34,993 bases of DNA, taken from NCBI GenBank assembly GCA_028871525.1, contig JAGWMX010000021.1, forward strand, positions 1 to 34,993, given 5' to 3'. Source of the DNA: Gammaproteobacteria bacterium (lineage in GTDB: Bacteria > Pseudomonadota > Gammaproteobacteria > Nevskiales > Nevskiaceae). The notes beneath the pieces are model-generated. The model saw only the letters and a list, made by a program, of their open reading frames with translations, had not been told where the DNA came from and did not search any database. This document shows, piece by piece, positions 9,121-19,410 of this stretch. The translations under genes were made by a program, and so were the position numbers. How positions within the stretch are numbered: the first letter of the stretch is position 1; the number at the start of each line of letters is the position of its first letter.

Positions 9121-10380
9121 ATGACGCAACTGACGGCCTGGCCACCACGCACCCGCGCCGACTGCCTGGCCCTGGACCAGGCCGACCCGCTGGCGGCGCT
9201 GCGCCGGCGTTTCGCGCTACCGCCGCGAACGATCTATCTGGACGGCAACTCGCTCGGCGCGCTGCCGCGCGATACGCCGGCGCACCTGGCAGCCGTGGTG
9301 CGCGAGCAATGGGGACGCGGGCTGATCCGCAGCTGGCCGGCGGCCGGCTGGATCGACGCCCCACGGCGCGTCGGTGACAAGATCGGGCGCCTGATCGGCG
9401 CCCGGCGCGGCGAGGTGGTGGTCTGCGACTCGGTGTCGGTGAACCTGTACAAGCTGCTGGCCGCGGCGCTGCGCCTGCGACCGCGCCGACGCACGATCCT
9501 GTGCGAAGCCGGCGACTTTCCGACCGACCGCTACATCGCCGAGGGCCTGGTCGACCGGCTCGGCGACGGCTATCGCCTTCGCTGCGTGGCGCCGACCCGG
9601 CTGGCCGCGGCGCTGGACCGCGATACCGCAGTGCTGCTGTTAAGCCACGTCAACTACCGCAGCGGCGCGATGCACGACCTTGCCGGACTGACCGCCGCCG
9701 CACACCGCTCCGGGACTTTGGTGCTTTGGGATCTGTCGCACTCGGCGGGCATCGTGCCACTGCGGCTGGCCGCCGCCGAGGTCGATTTCGCCGTTGGCTG
9801 CGGCTACAAGTTCCTCAACGGTGGCCCCGGCGCACCAGCTTTCGCCTACGTGGCGCGACACTTGCAGCCGCGGCTTGTGCAGCCGCTGCACGGCTGGTTC
9901 GGTCACGCCCGGCCGTTCGCTTTCACAGCAGATTACCGACCGGCAGCCGGTATCGATCGACTGCTGGTGGGTACGGCGCCGATCCTCGGCCTTGCGGCAC
10001 TGGAATCCGCTATCGATCTGCTGCTGCAGGTGCCGATCCGGCAGTTGCGCGAAAAATCATTGCGGCTGTCGACGCTGCTGATACGACGGATCCAGGGCGA
10101 GTTGCAGCACTACGGCCTTTCCATCGTCACACCGTCGCACCAGGCCAGGCGCGGCAGCCAAGTCAGTCTGCGCCACCGGCGGGCTTGGCCGATCTGCCAG
10201 GCGTTGATTGCCGCCGGCGTGATCACCGATTTCCGTGCGCCGGACGTGCTGCGTTTCGGTCTGGCGCCGGCCTACCTGCGCTATGTCGATGCCTGGGACG
10301 CCATCACCCGGCTGCGCCGGATCATGCGCACCGAAGCCTGGCGCGATCGGCAGTATGCGCGGCGATCGCGAGTGACCTGA
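9121..10380 (+). CDS. kynU: Kynureninase
   Basis: A 419-residue PLP enzyme that cleaves kynurenine or 3-hydroxykynurenine to (hydroxy)anthranilate and alanine. Hallmarks are IYLDGNSLGALP near the N-terminus, the PLP Asp region LVLWDLSHSAGIVPL, the Schiff-base Lys230 in GCGYKFLNGGPG, and the LHGWFGHARPFAF segment. The C-terminal domain ends with RFGLAPAYLRYVDAWDAI. A TTG at 9103 would lengthen the frame slightly, but MTQLTAWPP at 9121 fits the family start better. No other kynurenine-pathway gene is adjacent, so this is an orphan copy here. Confidence 0.92.
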   Translation: MTQLTAWPPRTRADCLALDQADPLAALRRRFALPPRTIYLDGNSLGALPRDTPAHLAAVVREQWGRGLIRSWPAAGWIDAPRRVGDKIGRLIGARRGEVVVCDSVSVNLYKLLAAALRLRPRRRTILCEAGDFPTDRYIAEGLVDRLGDGYRLRCVAPTRLAAALDRDTAVLLLSHVNYRSGAMHDLAGLTAAAHRSGTLVLWDLSHSAGIVPLRLAAAEVDFAVGCGYKFLNGGPGAPAFAYVARHLQPRLVQPLHGWFGHARPFAFTADYRPAAGIDRLLVGTAPILGLAALESAIDLLLQVPIRQLREKSLRLSTLLIRRIQGELQHYGLSIVTPSHQARRGSQVSLRHRRAWPICQALIAAGVITDFRAPDVLRFGLAPAYLRYVDAWDAITRLRRIMRTEAWRDRQYARRSRVT

Positions 10381-10528
10381 TGCGCAAGCGCCGAGCGTGC
10401 GCTGAACTCGCTCCAACGGATACGCAGACTGTTGCGGGAAGGCAAATCGCGTACCCTATCGCGTCACCGGGCGTCGCCGGCTTCCAACCGGGCACGCCCT
10501 CCGGCAACCACCGATGGAGACCAATCAG

Positions 10529-12115
10529 ATGAACACTGTAACGCGCGTCGCCGTGCTGGCGGTAGCGTTGGCGCTTTCCGTACCGGCGCTGGCCGACAAG
10601 GCGCCCGCCGCCGGCGACCAGCACGACCAATCCTCCGGGGAGCAGGCATTCAAACCGCAGCAGTCCAACACTGCGGGTTCGGTTACCGTGGAAGGCCAGC
10701 GCATCGACTACCAGGCGATCGCCGGCACCCTGGTGCTCACGCCCGAGGATCTCGGCAACGAGCATCCGGGCAAGGATGCCCCGACCGCCAGCATGTTCTA
10801 CGTGTACTACGCCAAAAAAGGCGGCGGCGACAAACGGCCGATCACGTTCCTGTACAACGGTGGGCCGGGCTCGGCGACGATCTGGCTGCACATGGGCGCG
10901 TTCGGCCCCCGGCGCGTGGTCACCGCGGACGATACGCATACGCCGGCGGCCCCGTACCAGGTGGTGAACAACGACTACAGCCTGCTCGACGCCAGCGACC
11001 TGGTGTTCATCGACGCTCCCGCCACCGGCTTTTCGCGGGTCAAGGGCAAGGACGCCGACAAGACGTTCTTCGGCATCGACGGCGACGGCAAGGCGTTTGC
11101 CGCCTTCATCACCAAGTTCCTGTCCACCCACGGCCGCTGGAACTCGCCGAAGTACCTGTTCGGCGAGAGCTACGGCACCACCCGCTCGGCGGTGCTGGCC
11201 AACCTGCTCGGCAACGAAAACGGCGTCGACCTGAACGGCATCGTCCTGCTGTCGCAGATCCTCGCCTTCGCCAACAGCCCGGATTATCCGCAGGCCGACC
11301 CGAGCGTCGACCAGGGCTACGTGCTGGCGCTGCCGACCTATGCCGCCACCGCCTGGTATCACGACAAGCTGCCGAACAAGCCGGCGCAGCTCGAACCGTT
11401 CCTGCAGCAGGTCGAGGCTTTCGCCCTGGGCGAGTACATGCAAGCGCTGTCCGCCGGCTCGACGCTGTCCGCCGACCGCAAGCAGGCGATCGCCGGCAAG
11501 CTGCACGACTACACCGGCCTGCCGGCCGACTACTGGATGAAGGCCGATCTGCGCGTCAACGGCGGTCAGTTCGAGCATGAACTGCTCAACGACCAGGACA
11601 TGACCACCGGCCGCCTCGACACCCGCTTCTCGGGTCCGAGCATCGACCCGCTGGGTGAGCAGGCCGAGTACGACCCGCAGGCGTCGGCAATCTCCTCGGC
11701 CTACATCGCGGCGTTTAACGACTATGTGCGCAAGACGCTGGACTTCGGCAAAGAGCAGAAGTACCTGCCGCTGGGCCACCTGTGGCGGCACTGGGATTTC
11801 CGCCACCAGCCGCCCGGGGCGCCGTTTCCGCTGCCCGGCGCCACCAACGTCATGCCGGATCTGGCCGCGGCCATGAAGCAGAATCCGACGCTTAAAATCC
11901 TGCTGACCGGCGGCTATTTTGACCTGGCCACGCCGTTCTTCGAGGGCGTCTACGAGATGCATCACCTGCCGATCCCGGACAGCCTGCAAAAAAACATCGA
12001 CTACCACTACTACGAATCCGGGCACATGGTGTACGCCCACCAGCCCTCGCTGAAGCAGTTGCACGACGACGTCGCCGCGTTCATCGCGCGCACCGACAAT
12101 CTCGCCGGCAAATGA
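10529..12115 (+). CDS. S10 family serine carboxypeptidase-like protein, exported
   Basis: A 528-residue peptidase S10 homologue. A signal peptide covers about residues 1-23 (MNTVTRVAVLAVALALS, cleavage after ALA). The family sequence TFLYNGGPGSATIWLHMGAF forms the oxyanion region. The catalytic triad is Ser214 in FGESYGTTRS, Asp465 in GGYFDLATP and His499 in ESGHMVYAHQ. Such enzymes are common in Xanthomonadales and act in the periplasm or outside the cell as carboxypeptidases or acyltransferases. The ATG at 10529 is preferred because it starts directly at the signal peptide and has GGAGA upstream. The ATG at 10514 would add five residues. It converges on the CDGSH gene across a strong hairpin. 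Confidence 0.93.
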   Translation: MNTVTRVAVLAVALALSVPALADKAPAAGDQHDQSSGEQAFKPQQSNTAGSVTVEGQRIDYQAIAGTLVLTPEDLGNEHPGKDAPTASMFYVYYAKKGGGDKRPITFLYNGGPGSATIWLHMGAFGPRRVVTADDTHTPAAPYQVVNNDYSLLDASDLVFIDAPATGFSRVKGKDADKTFFGIDGDGKAFAAFITKFLSTHGRWNSPKYLFGESYGTTRSAVLANLLGNENGVDLNGIVLLSQILAFANSPDYPQADPSVDQGYVLALPTYAATAWYHDKLPNKPAQLEPFLQQVEAFALGEYMQALSAGSTLSADRKQAIAGKLHDYTGLPADYWMKADLRVNGGQFEHELLNDQDMTTGRLDTRFSGPSIDPLGEQAEYDPQASAISSAYIAAFNDYVRKTLDFGKEQKYLPLGHLWRHWDFRHQPPGAPFPLPGATNVMPDLAAAMKQNPTLKILLTGGYFDLATPFFEGVYEMHHLPIPDSLQKNIDYHYYESGHMVYAHQPSLKQLHDDVAAFIARTDNLAGK

Positions 12116-12120
12116 CCGCC

Positions 12121-12161
12121 CCGGTGCGCGCCGGCCCGACAGAGGTACCGGCGCGCACCGG
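12121..12161. terminator. Bidirectional terminator-like hairpin
   Basis: A perfect 14-bp inverted repeat, CCGGTGCGCGCCGG and CCGGCGCGCACCGG, with a 13-nt loop. It fills the gap between the S10 stop (12115) and the end of the convergent CDGSH gene (12163). No long T-run follows on either strand, so efficiency is uncertain. Confidence 0.65.
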
Positions 12162-12162
12162 C

Positions 12163-12411
12163 TTATTCGGCCGGAAGTTGCTTGTGGCTGCCGTCGCAAA
12201 ACGGCTTGTTCGCTGAGCGCTTGCAGCCGCACAGCCACAGCCGCTCGCTGCGCTCGGCGACGAAACGCGCCGGCGTGAATACGGTGTCGCGGTGCGAGCC
12301 GTCGCAGAACGGCTGCGTGTGGCTGCGCCCGCAGGCGCACCAGAAATAGGTTTTACCGGCCTCGACTTCCACCGCGAACGGTATCCGGCTGGCGATCTGC
12401 GGCTGCGTCAT
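12163..12411 (-). CDS. CDGSH-type iron-sulfur protein with two clusters
   Basis: An 82-residue protein with two tandem CDGSH (zf-CDGSH) motifs, CACGRSHTQPFCDGSH and CGCKRSANKPFCDGSH. Each fits the C-x-C-x2-(S/T)-x3-P-x-C-D-G-(S/A/T)-H ligand set for a redox-active [2Fe-2S] cluster bound by three Cys and one His. This is the bacterial MitoNEET-related type 2 arrangement, without a membrane anchor. The start at 12411 has GGAGAAA seven bases upstream; an ATG at 12426 is less likely. It is divergent from rdgC and convergent with the S10 gene. The partner and exact role are not known. Confidence 0.93.
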   Translation of the reverse strand: MTQPQIASRIPFAVEVEAGKTYFWCACGRSHTQPFCDGSHRDTVFTPARFVAERSERLWLCGCKRSANKPFCDGSHKQLPAE

Positions 12412-12517
12412 CACTGATTTCTCCATCCGAATCTGCAGCCGATGCTAACTCCAATCCGTCGGCGGAATACTCGCAGCCGTGCTAGCCTGCGCGCCCGCGC
12501 CAATCCCGCTGCCGACA

Positions 12518-13405
12518 ATGTGGTTCAAAAACCTCTGCGTGTTTCAGTTGCAGGACGACTGGCAGCTGACCGCCGGCGCGCTGGAAGCCTTGCTGACAAA
12601 GCACCCGCTGTTGCCGTGCAGCGGGTTGAACCTGCATAGCCAGGGCTTCGTGGCGCCGCGCGAAGGCGGCGCGCTGGTGGAAAGCGCGGATCGCCATCTG
12701 CTGATCGCCCTCGGCCTGGAAGACAAGCTGATCCCGCGTTCCGCGCTCGACGAGCAAGTGCGCCAACACGCTGCCGAATACGAACGCCGGCACGGCCTGG
12801 CACCGGGGCGGAAGTTGCGCCGCGAACTGCGCGAACAGGCGCTGGCGGAACTGGCGCCGCGCGCACTGGCGCGCCGCCGCACGGTGCGCGCCTGGATCGA
12901 TCCCGCGGCACGACGTCTGGTGGTCGACACGGCCAGCCCGGGCGCCGCTGAAAAACTGGCGACGGCACTGCGCGAAGTACTCGAAAGCCTGCCGCTGATA
13001 CGGCCGCAGCCGGCCACCGCCGTCGCCGTGCGGCTGACCAGCTGGCTGGCCGCGGGTCGCGCGCCTGCCAATTTCACGCTCGGCGATGAAGTGGAACTAC
13101 GTGGTGGAAAACCGGAAACACCGCGGGTGCGCTGCGCCAACCAGCCGTTGACTGCGCCGATGGTTCGGCGTCTTTTGCAGGATGGCCTCACCGTCGTGAA
13201 GCTGAGCCTGCACTGGCGTGAGCGCGCCGCGCTGACGCTGGACCAGACGCTGCAACTGCGGCGCCTGCGCCCACTGGAGACCACACCGGCTGCCGCCGAC
13301 ACTACCGACCCGGCGCAACGCTTCGATGCCGATCTGCGACTGATGATCGGTGACCTGGGCCAGCTGATCAAAGATCTCGGCACCGCATTGGCGGTATCGC
13401 TGTAG
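12518..13405 (+). CDS. rdgC: Recombination-associated protein RdgC
   Basis: A 295-residue RdgC, a ring-shaped dimeric DNA-binding protein that restrains RecA. The start MWFKNLCVFQL is the typical RdgC opening. Other family features are HSQGFVAPREGG, the LVESADRHLLIALGLEDKLI segment, the EYERRHGLAPGRKLRRELRE helix and the C-terminal DADLRLMIGDLGQLIKDLG. Length is close to E. coli RdgC (303). The ATG at 12518 is chosen over an upstream extension because it begins at the conserved Trp-Phe. It stands upstream of infC in the position that thrS occupies in relatives, separated by a 135-bp gap with a probable promoter. Confidence 0.94.
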   Translation: MWFKNLCVFQLQDDWQLTAGALEALLTKHPLLPCSGLNLHSQGFVAPREGGALVESADRHLLIALGLEDKLIPRSALDEQVRQHAAEYERRHGLAPGRKLRRELREQALAELAPRALARRRTVRAWIDPAARRLVVDTASPGAAEKLATALREVLESLPLIRPQPATAVAVRLTSWLAAGRAPANFTLGDEVELRGGKPETPRVRCANQPLTAPMVRRLLQDGLTVVKLSLHWRERAALTLDQTLQLRRLRPLETTPAAADTTDPAQRFDADLRLMIGDLGQLIKDLGTALAVSL

Positions 13406-13444
13406 TAAATAAAGCGCTCGGGAGCAGGGTCGCCGCGAGGTCGA

Positions 13445-13474
13445 TTGTCTGCCGTGTACAGCTGCCTTTATACT
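13445..13474 (+). promoter_or_regulatory. Probable sigma-70 promoter for the infC operon
   Basis: TTGTCT at 13445-13450 and TATACT at 13469-13474 are separated by 18 bp. They lie 66 bp upstream of the infC start, in the only gap before the operon. Confidence 0.5.
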
Positions 13475-13540
13475 TGCGGCCTTTTCGCCGTAACCTTGCT
13501 CGGTCAAGGTCGGCTTGCCACCTGAACCGGAGGGTTTCGT

Positions 13541-14059
13541 ATCAGCGCGGAACGTCAGGATCGCCGTAACGAACAAATCACTGCGCCGCGCGTGCGCGTC
13601 ATCGGCGATGGCGGCGAGCAGATCGGCATCCTGTTGACCGCAGATGCCATCGCCAAGGCTGGAGCAGCGGGGCTGGATCTGGTGGAAGTTTCACCGACCG
13701 CCGACCCCCCGGTCTGCAAGATCATGGATTACGGCAAATACATCTATCAGAAAGACAAGGCCCAGCAGGCCGCCCGCCGCAAACAGAAACAGGTTCAAAT
13801 CAAGGAAGTCAAGTTCCGGCCGTCCACCGATGAAGCGGATTATCGAACCAAGCTGCGCAAGATGCTCGGTTTTCTTGAAGAGGGCGACAAGATCAAGGTC
13901 ACGGTGCGCTATCGCGGCCGGGAAATGGCGCATCAGGAGCGCGGCCTGGAACTGATGGACCGCATCCGCGGCGAGCTTGACGACATGGCGTTGGTCGAAC
14001 AGTCGCCGAAAGCGGAAGGGCGACAGACCGTGATGGTGATGGCGCCGCGGCGCCGTTAA
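13541..14059 (+). CDS. infC: Translation initiation factor IF-3, ATC start
   Basis: A 172-residue IF-3, which binds the 30S subunit, checks start codons and prevents early subunit joining. The N-terminal domain has RNEQITAPRVRVIGDGGEQ, then VEVSPTADPPVCKIMDYGKY. The lysine-rich linker (RRKQKQVQIKEVKFRP) and a C-domain with HQERGLELMDRI follow. The first ATG in frame is far inside the protein, and the GTG at 13592 would cut the conserved N-terminus. An ATC at 13541, preceded by GGAGGGTTTCGT, gives the right length and start. IF-3 genes commonly use rare start codons (AUU in E. coli) for autoregulation. It heads infC-rpmI-rplT. Confidence 0.93.
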   Translation: MSAERQDRRNEQITAPRVRVIGDGGEQIGILLTADAIAKAGAAGLDLVEVSPTADPPVCKIMDYGKYIYQKDKAQQAARRKQKQVQIKEVKFRPSTDEADYRTKLRKMLGFLEEGDKIKVTVRYRGREMAHQERGLELMDRIRGELDDMALVEQSPKAEGRQTVMVMAPRRR

Positions 14060-14110
14060 GACCCGAAACAAAACGACGCGATAGCTTTAGCTTTTGGAAG
14101 GAACATCGAC

Positions 14111-14308
14111 ATGCCGAAAATAAAATCCAACCGCGGGGCCGCCAAGCGCTTCGCCCGCACCGGTGGCGGTGGCTTCAAGCGCAGCCACTCGCACAAGCGC
14201 CACATTCTGACCAAGAAACCGGCCAAGCGCATCCGCAAGCTACGCGGGCCGACCCAGGTGCACGCATCCGACGTGCGCGAGATCAATCAACTGCTGCCCT
14301 ACGCTTGA
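14111..14308 (+). CDS. rpmI: 50S ribosomal protein L35
   Basis: A 65-residue L35. It starts [20 protein letters not shown] and has the family motif [20 protein letters not shown], here written [15 protein letters not shown]. It is rich in Lys and Arg and is part of the large subunit. TTTGGAAGGAAC provides a strong ribosome binding site. It lies 51 bp after infC and 54 bp before rplT in the conserved operon. Confidence 0.97.
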   Translation: MPKIKSNRGAAKRFARTGGGGFKRSHSHKRHILTKKPAKRIRKLRGPTQVHASDVREINQLLPYA

Positions 14309-14362
14309 CGGCGCCGGGGGAACAGGTTACTGCAGAAGGCGTCACAACAGAGGCTATCCGTC

Positions 14363-14722
14363 ATGGCAAGAGTCAAGCGGGGCGTCACCGCACGCGCCCG
14401 GCACAAAAAAATCCTCAACCGGGCCAAGGGTTATTCCGGAGCACGCTCGCGCACCTTCCGCGCCGCCAAGCAACAGGTCACCCGCTCCGGTCAGTACGCC
14501 TATCGCGACCGGCGGGTCAAGAAGCGCCTGTTCCGCGGGCTGTGGATCGTGCGCATCAACGCTGCGGCCAACGAGCATGGACTGTCCTACAGTCGATTCA
14601 TGCACGGGCTGGCCGCTGCCGGGATCGCGCTTGACCGCAAAGTGCTGGCCGATCTTGCGGTCAACGACAAAACTGCCTTTGCGCAACTGGCAACCCAGGT
14701 CAAGACCAAGCTCGCAGCTTGA
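14363..14722 (+). CDS. rplT: 50S ribosomal protein L20
   Basis: A 119-residue L20, a 23S rRNA-binding assembly protein. It starts [19 protein letters not shown] and has [18 protein letters not shown] and [20 protein letters not shown], all characteristic. In E. coli L20 represses translation of the rpmI-rplT message. A similar control is possible here, but I see no clear L20-binding mimic. It is followed by 207 non-coding bases before pheS. Confidence 0.97.
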   Translation: MARVKRGVTARARHKKILNRAKGYSGARSRTFRAAKQQVTRSGQYAYRDRRVKKRLFRGLWIVRINAAANEHGLSYSRFMHGLAAAGIALDRKVLADLAVNDKTAFAQLATQVKTKLAA

Positions 14723-15922
<1,200 letters not shown>

Positions 15923-15968
15923 GTACATCGACCTTGTGGCCAGCAGCGGCCGGCAGGGAGCCACGGCG

Positions 15969-18344
15969 ATGAGAGTCCCTGTCACCTGGCTGCGCGAATG
16001 GGTCAATCCACCCGGCTCGCCGACCGACTGGGCCGACAAGCTGACGCGAGGCGGCGTCGAAGCCGTGGCCTGCCCGCTGCTGCCGGCGTTGCCGCAGCGC
16101 GTGGTCGTCGGGCGTATCACCTCCATTGAGCCGCACCCGCAGGTCGAACGGCTATCGGTGTGCAACGTCGACGCCGGATCGGATAAACGGCTGACCGTCG
16201 TCTGCGGCGCACCGAACGTGCGCGTCGGGCTGCATGCGCCGCTGGCGCTGCCAGGTGCGCGGCTGCCCGACGCTCGCACCATCGAAACCACCGAACTGGG
16301 GGGAGTGTGCTCGCAGGGCATGCTGTGTTCGGCCGCCGAACTGGGATTGGCCGAGCGCTCCGACGGCCTGCTGGAATTGGCGCTCGAGGCACGTTGCGGC
16401 AGTTCTATCGTTGAACACCTGCAACTCGACGACTGGCTGCTGGAGCTGGAGCTGACGCCCAACCGCGGCGACTGTGCCAGCGTCCTGGGCGTGGCGCGCG
16501 AGCTATCGGCGTTGTACGGCTGCCGATTGACACCGGCGACGGCGACGCCGGCCGCAGTCGGCGTCAGTCAAACCGTCGAAGTCGGCATCGACGACCCACA
16601 AACCTGCCCGCGCTATGCCGGCCGCGCCCTGGTCAGGTTGTCCGGCGGCGGCACCAGTCCGTGGTGGCTCCGCGAGCGGCTGCGCCGGGCCGGTCTGCGC
16701 ACGATCCATCCGCTGGTCGACGTGACCAACTACGTGATGCTGGAACTCGGTCAACCGCTGCACGCCTTCGACCTCGAGCGGCTGGCGCCACCGATCAGCG
16801 TGCGCCGCGCTGCGGCCGGCGAGCGCCTGCAGCTGCTCAACGAGCAACAGCTGGTGCTGACCGCCGACGACCTGCTGATTGCCGACGCGCGCGCGCCGCT
16901 GGCGCTGGCCGGAGTGATGGGCGGCAGCGGCTCTGCGGTCGACTCCGCGACCACCGCGATTTTCCTGGAGAGCGCCTGCTTCGACCCGGTGTGTGTCGCC
17001 GGCAGCGGCCGGCGTCACCACATTCTCTCCGACGCCCGCTACCGCTTCGAGCGCGGCGTCGATCCAAGCCTGCAACGGCGGGCTCTGGAGCGAGCCAGCA
17101 CGTTGATCCTGCAACTGTGCGGCGGTGTCGCCGGGCCGGTCAGCGAAGCCGGCAGTGCTCCGCGCGAAGCGCTGCGCATACCGCTGCGCCAGCACCAGAT
17201 CGAGCGGCTGCTGGGGACGCCGATTCCAAGCGATCAGGTGGCATCGCTACTGGAGAGACTTGACATCAAGCTCCAGACCGACGACCGGGGCGACTGGCTC
17301 GCCAGCGTCCCCACCCACCGCTACGACCTGCGCATCGAAGCCGATCTGGTCGAAGAGATCGGGCGGCTGTGGGGCTACGAGCGCATCGCCCCGCGCGCCT
17401 ATCGCCCGCAACTGCCACCGATCACGGTGCCGGAAACGCGGCGTGATCCCGACACCGTCTGTCAACGGCTGGCGGCACGCGGCTACCGTGAGATCGTCAG
17501 TTACAGCTTCATCGATCCCCAGTGGGGCGAATGGCTGGCGCCTGGTACCCCCAAGATTGCCGTTGACAATCCGATCGCCGAAACGCTGGCGGTCATGCGT
17601 CCGAACCTGTGGCCGGGCCTGCTCGGTGCCTGGCGCTATAACCGGCAGCGGCAAACGCCACGGGCACGGCTGTTCGAACTCGGTATCGGCTTTGCATCCG
17701 GCGACGACGGCCTGCCGCGAGAACAGCAACGATTGGCTGCACTACTGGCTGGCTCGGCGCTCCCGGAACAATGGGGCAGCGCCCGGCGTGCCGCCGACCT
17801 GTTCGATCTGAAAGCCGACATCGAGGCCACACTGGCGCCGTTACCGGCGAATTGGCATTGGCGGGCCGAATACCACCCGGCACTGCACCCGGGCCGTAGC
17901 GCCAGGCTGTACGTCGGGCAAAGCCCTTGCGGCTGGCTCGGCGAACTGCACCCGCAATTGGCCGAGCGGCTCGAGGTCGGCGCCGGCGTACAGTTGCTGG
18001 ATCTGGATTGGCAGATCGTCGCAGACGTGCCAGTGCCGCGCTCCGTGCCGCTGCCGGAGCAGCCGGCCACGCGCCGTGACCTGGCGCTAGTGGTGGATGA
18101 AATGGTGCCAGCGCAGGCGCTGGTGGAAACTGCGCGTCAAACCGGCATCAGCTTTCTGCGCGAGGCGTTCGTGTTCGACGCCTGGCGCGGCGATGAACTC
18201 GAAGCCGGATACAAGAGCATTGCTTTGGGCTTGATTTTTCAGCATCTGTCGCGCACCCTAACCGACGAAGAAGTCGATACTGCAGTAGCTGAAATCACTG
18301 CGCGGCTGGCGGCCTTGCACCGGGCCGACCTGCGCAGAGTCTGA
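15969..18344 (+). CDS. pheT: Phenylalanine--tRNA ligase beta subunit
   Basis: A 791-residue PheT (E. coli 795). In order: an N-terminal [12 protein letters not shown], an OB-fold tRNA-binding domain (about residues 40-150, [20 protein letters not shown]), the B3/B4 editing region with [22 protein letters not shown], the B5 domain, a catalytic-like core, and the C-terminal FDX-ACB anticodon domain ([15 protein letters not shown]). The ATG at 15969 is chosen over a GTG at 15936 because it begins at the conserved start and has AGGGAG upstream. ihfA follows after 13 bp. Confidence 0.97.
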   Translation: MRVPVTWLREWVNPPGSPTDWADKLTRGGVEAVACPLLPALPQRVVVGRITSIEPHPQVERLSVCNVDAGSDKRLTVVCGAPNVRVGLHAPLALPGARLPDARTIETTELGGVCSQGMLCSAAELGLAERSDGLLELALEARCGSSIVEHLQLDDWLLELELTPNRGDCASVLGVARELSALYGCRLTPATATPAAVGVSQTVEVGIDDPQTCPRYAGRALVRLSGGGTSPWWLRERLRRAGLRTIHPLVDVTNYVMLELGQPLHAFDLERLAPPISVRRAAAGERLQLLNEQQLVLTADDLLIADARAPLALAGVMGGSGSAVDSATTAIFLESACFDPVCVAGSGRRHHILSDARYRFERGVDPSLQRRALERASTLILQLCGGVAGPVSEAGSAPREALRIPLRQHQIERLLGTPIPSDQVASLLERLDIKLQTDDRGDWLASVPTHRYDLRIEADLVEEIGRLWGYERIAPRAYRPQLPPITVPETRRDPDTVCQRLAARGYREIVSYSFIDPQWGEWLAPGTPKIAVDNPIAETLAVMRPNLWPGLLGAWRYNRQRQTPRARLFELGIGFASGDDGLPREQQRLAALLAGSALPEQWGSARRAADLFDLKADIEATLAPLPANWHWRAEYHPALHPGRSARLYVGQSPCGWLGELHPQLAERLEVGAGVQLLDLDWQIVADVPVPRSVPLPEQPATRRDLALVVDEMVPAQALVETARQTGISFLREAFVFDAWRGDELEAGYKSIALGLIFQHLSRTLTDEEVDTAVAEITARLAALHRADLRRV

Positions 18345-18357
18345 AAGGGGGTTCGCG

Positions 18358-18654
18358 GTGGCGCTGACCAAAGCCGAGCTGGCCGATGCCTTGTTCGATG
18401 AACTGGGACTCAATAAGCGGGAGGCCAAGGAGTTCGTCGACCTCTTCTTCGAGGAAGTTCGCGAGCGTTTGGAACACGGCGAACCGGTCAAGCTGTCCGG
18501 CTTCGGCAATTTCGAACTACGCGACAAAAACCAGCGCCCGGGCCGCAATCCGAAGACCGGCGAGGAGATCCCGATCTCGGCGCGCCGCGTAGTCACCTTT
18601 CGTCCCGGCCAGAAACTGCGCCTGCGGGTGAGTGTTGATGAGAAACCGCGCTGA
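18358..18654 (+). CDS. ihfA: Integration host factor alpha subunit
   Basis: A 98-residue DNA-bending protein that pairs with IhfB. It starts with GTG ([18 protein letters not shown]), after AAAGGGGG. The DNA-binding arm [19 protein letters not shown] contains the intercalating Pro of the family, and the C-terminus is [16 protein letters not shown] shapes nucleoid structure, transcription and recombination. It follows pheT by 13 bp and overlaps the merR-type gene, so it is cotranscribed with pheST as in related bacteria. Confidence 0.96.
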   Translation: MALTKAELADALFDELGLNKREAKEFVDLFFEEVRERLEHGEPVKLSGFGNFELRDKNQRPGRNPKTGEEIPISARRVVTFRPGQKLRLRVSVDEKPR

Positions 18655-19042
18655 ACTGGCAGTACTGCCAGAAATTCCGCACAAGCGCTATTTCGCCATC
18701 GGCGAAGTCAGCGAACTGTGCGCGGTCAAACCCCACGTACTGCGCTACTGGGAGCAGGAATTCCCGCAGTTACGGCCGGTGAAGCGCCGCGGCAACCGGC
18801 GCTACTACCAGCAGGACGACGTGCTGATGGTGCGGCGCATCCGCAGCCTGCTCTACGAACAGGGCTTTACCATCACCGGTGCACGCCAACGACTGCGCGA
18901 ACTGGACCAGGAACCGGAGGCGGCCAACGACGCCGTCCGCCTGCCATCAGGCGACACACCGTTGCCGATCCCGCGGCGGCGGCGCGAGCTGCAGTCAATC
19001 CGCTTCGAACTCGAGGAACTCCTCGCCCGCTGGCCGCATTGA
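18638..19042 (+). CDS. MerR-family transcriptional regulator
   Basis: A 134-residue MerR-type regulator with the winged-HTH at residues 17-85 ([59 protein letters not shown]). A short C-terminal region follows. This is the conserved unnamed MerR gene that follows ihfA in many proteobacteria. No metal-binding Cys cluster is present, so the effector is unknown. The ATG at 18638 lies inside the end of ihfA, giving a 17-bp overlap and probable coupling. A GTG and a TTG directly before it could also serve as start. Confidence 0.9.
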   Translation: MRNRAELAVLPEIPHKRYFAIGEVSELCAVKPHVLRYWEQEFPQLRPVKRRGNRRYYQQDDVLMVRRIRSLLYEQGFTITGARQRLRELDQEPEAANDAVRLPSGDTPLPIPRRRRELQSIRFELEELLARWPH

Positions 19043-19286
19043 TTGCGCGGCGCTCGCAAATCGCGGCGACGAAACCCTGAATCATCGCCTTCGGAGGGCG
19101 CCGCAACGCTGGCAGCGCATCCGCATGCAAGTGAGGTTTCGCGCTTTGGTGATGACTCAATGTCATCGCCGGCGAAGCCGAACGCCGCGGACAGAAAATC
19201 TGCGGCCGGGTCACTTGGCGAAGCGGCAGCCAAGCCTAGTGACAACCTGCACCCCGAACAGCCGCGTGGCACAATAACGATCGAGT

Positions 19287-19363
19287 CGGGGCGTGGCGCA
19301 GCCTGGTAGCGCACCTGCCTGGGGGGCAGGTGGTCGCAGGTTCAAATCCTGTCGCCCCGACCA
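19287..19363 (+). tRNA. tRNA-Pro (anticodon GGG)
   Basis: A 77-nt cloverleaf with CCA encoded. Acceptor CGGGGCG pairs with CGCCCCG. The anticodon stem CCTGC/GCAGG encloses the loop CTGGGGG, so the anticodon is GGG. The T arm holds GGTTCAAATCC. Its place after the ihfA-merR pair matches relatives. Confidence 0.97.
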
Positions 19364-19410
19364 TTGCGTTTTTCCGCGAGGCCTTTTGCCAGAACCGCAG
19401 CAGCGCCCTC

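Noticed and set aside
10322-12340. A 672-codon open frame on the minus strand across the S10 peptidase gene
   Set aside because: It is the antisense shadow of a GC-rich gene. The plus strand has a signal peptide, a full catalytic triad and a ribosome binding site; the minus frame has no family features.
19043-19286. A gene between the merR-type gene and tRNA-Pro
   Set aside because: Open frames here have no motifs or ribosome binding sites; I see only non-coding sequence.
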